From JAWXBG01 sp044375415 (lineage in GTDB: Bacteria; Bacteroidota; Bacteroidia; Flavobacteriales_D; Sanyastnellaceae): a DNA stretch of 16,414 nucleotides. The DNA lies in contig JBILMS010000065.1 of NCBI GenBank assembly GCA_044375415.1, positions 1 through 16,414 of the forward strand, given 5' to 3'. Under the pieces are notes generated by a model that searched no databases, was not told the origin of the DNA, and saw only the letters and a program-made list of their open reading frames with translations. A program made the position numbers and the translations under genes. Positions 16,006 through 16,414 of the stretch are shown piece after piece (within the stretch, counting starts at the first letter, position 1; each line of letters starts with the position of its first letter).

Positions 16006-16413
16006 TTAATGACCACCTTTCGCTGCTGCCGGCGATGTTGCGCCTTCTTGTCCACCTTCTACTTGGGCTTTGATGGTAAGTTTTGTTTGAATGTTTTCGG
16101 TGTTAGCGGTTACAGTAACATCTTTGGTTTGAGGACCTTGTTTTCCGGCAGAATTGAAGGAAACACGGATCACCTCAGATTTACCGGGAAGTACAGGTTC
16201 TTTCGGCCAGGTTGGAACAGTGCAACCACATCCCGCTTTACAATCTTCTACAATCAATGGTTCTGTACCAACATTGGTGAATTTAAACGTGTATTCAACA
16301 CGATCACCCTGCTTTACTTTACCAAAGTCGTGAGACATTTGTTCCCATTTGATAGTGGTTTTTGGTAGAGCCTTTGACTTTTCACCCACATTAGACTGTG
16401 GTGTCGGTTTGCC
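16006..16413 (-). CDS. DUF1573 domain protein (5' end outside window)
   Basis: The frame is open to the right edge of the window; a GTG at 16389 is internal, because the codons upstream of it (encoding GKPTPQSN) continue without a stop. The visible 136 residues hold a DUF1573 domain: WEQMSHDFGKVKQGDRVEYTFKFTNVG, EPLIVEDCKAGCGCTVP with its characteristic C-x3-C-x-C cluster, PVLPGKSEVIRVSFNSAGKQG and VTVTANT. The family is an Ig-like (ASPM/Hydin-related) beta-sandwich found in many Bacteroidota exported proteins, usually after a signal peptide, which would lie beyond the window. A low-complexity tail (GGQEGATSPAAAKGGH) ends the protein. The biological role of the family is not established. Confidence 0.88.
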   Translation of the reverse strand, partial: GKPTPQSNVGEKSKALPKTTIKWEQMSHDFGKVKQGDRVEYTFKFTNVGTEPLIVEDCKAGCGCTVPTWPKEPVLPGKSEVIRVSFNSAGKQGPQTKDVTVTANTENIQTKLTIKAQVEGGQEGATSPAAAKGGH

Positions 16414-16414
16414 T

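Noticed and set aside
16387..16389. GTG as the start of the DUF1573 gene
   Set aside because: The frame continues upstream without a stop to the window edge and a signal peptide is expected, so the gene is simply truncated.

Overview
The window (about 16.4 kb, moderately AT-rich) comes from a member of the Bacteroidota, most likely a Flavobacteriales- or Chitinophagales-type environmental bacterium. The evidence is two very large secreted proteins with PKD-type modules that end in the gliding-motility-associated (type B) sorting domain of the type IX secretion system (T9SS), signal peptides ending in 'HAQ', a sensor of the double-propeller/Y_Y_Y type typical of the phylum, a TTG/TAnnTTTG-type promoter and few Shine-Dalgarno sites. 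No tRNA, rRNA, CRISPR array, insertion sequence or phage gene is visible.

Layout. (1) 3-3610, plus strand: the end of an unrecognised gene overlaps by 4 bases a 1060-residue membrane sensor (14 propeller blades, Y_Y_Y domain, one membrane helix, coiled coil, SpoIIE-type PP2C phosphatase). (2) 3640-13446, minus strand: two T9SS type B cargo genes in tandem, a 901-residue protein and a 2334-residue adhesin-like giant, separated by a strong intrinsic terminator. (3) 13746-15547, minus strand: a two-gene glycan cassette, a DegT/StrS sugar aminotransferase followed 2 bases later by a PglC-like phosphoglycosyl transferase. (4) 15677-15984, plus strand: a small pterin-4a-carbinolamine dehydratase gene with its own promoter and a bidirectional terminator. 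(5) 16006 to the right edge, minus strand: a DUF1573 protein whose start lies outside the window.

How the genes may fit together. The two large proteins are probably exported by T9SS and displayed on the surface or released. The aminotransferase/phosphoglycosyl transferase pair would make and load a modified amino sugar onto undecaprenyl phosphate, starting a surface glycan. A link between that glycan and anchoring of the cargo proteins is an attractive inference, not something the sequence shows. The sensor could respond to an extracellular ligand and act through dephosphorylation of an unseen partner.

The most unusual structure is inside the giant protein. A middle block of Ig/PKD-like modules runs as three copies of a three-module unit (C-A-B, about 230 residues each), flanked by PKD arrays, and the secreted part has almost no lysine or arginine (four in about 2200 residues). 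The smaller cargo has the same depletion over 545 residues. I see no clearly undescribed multi-gene system; these protein-level patterns are the best leads.
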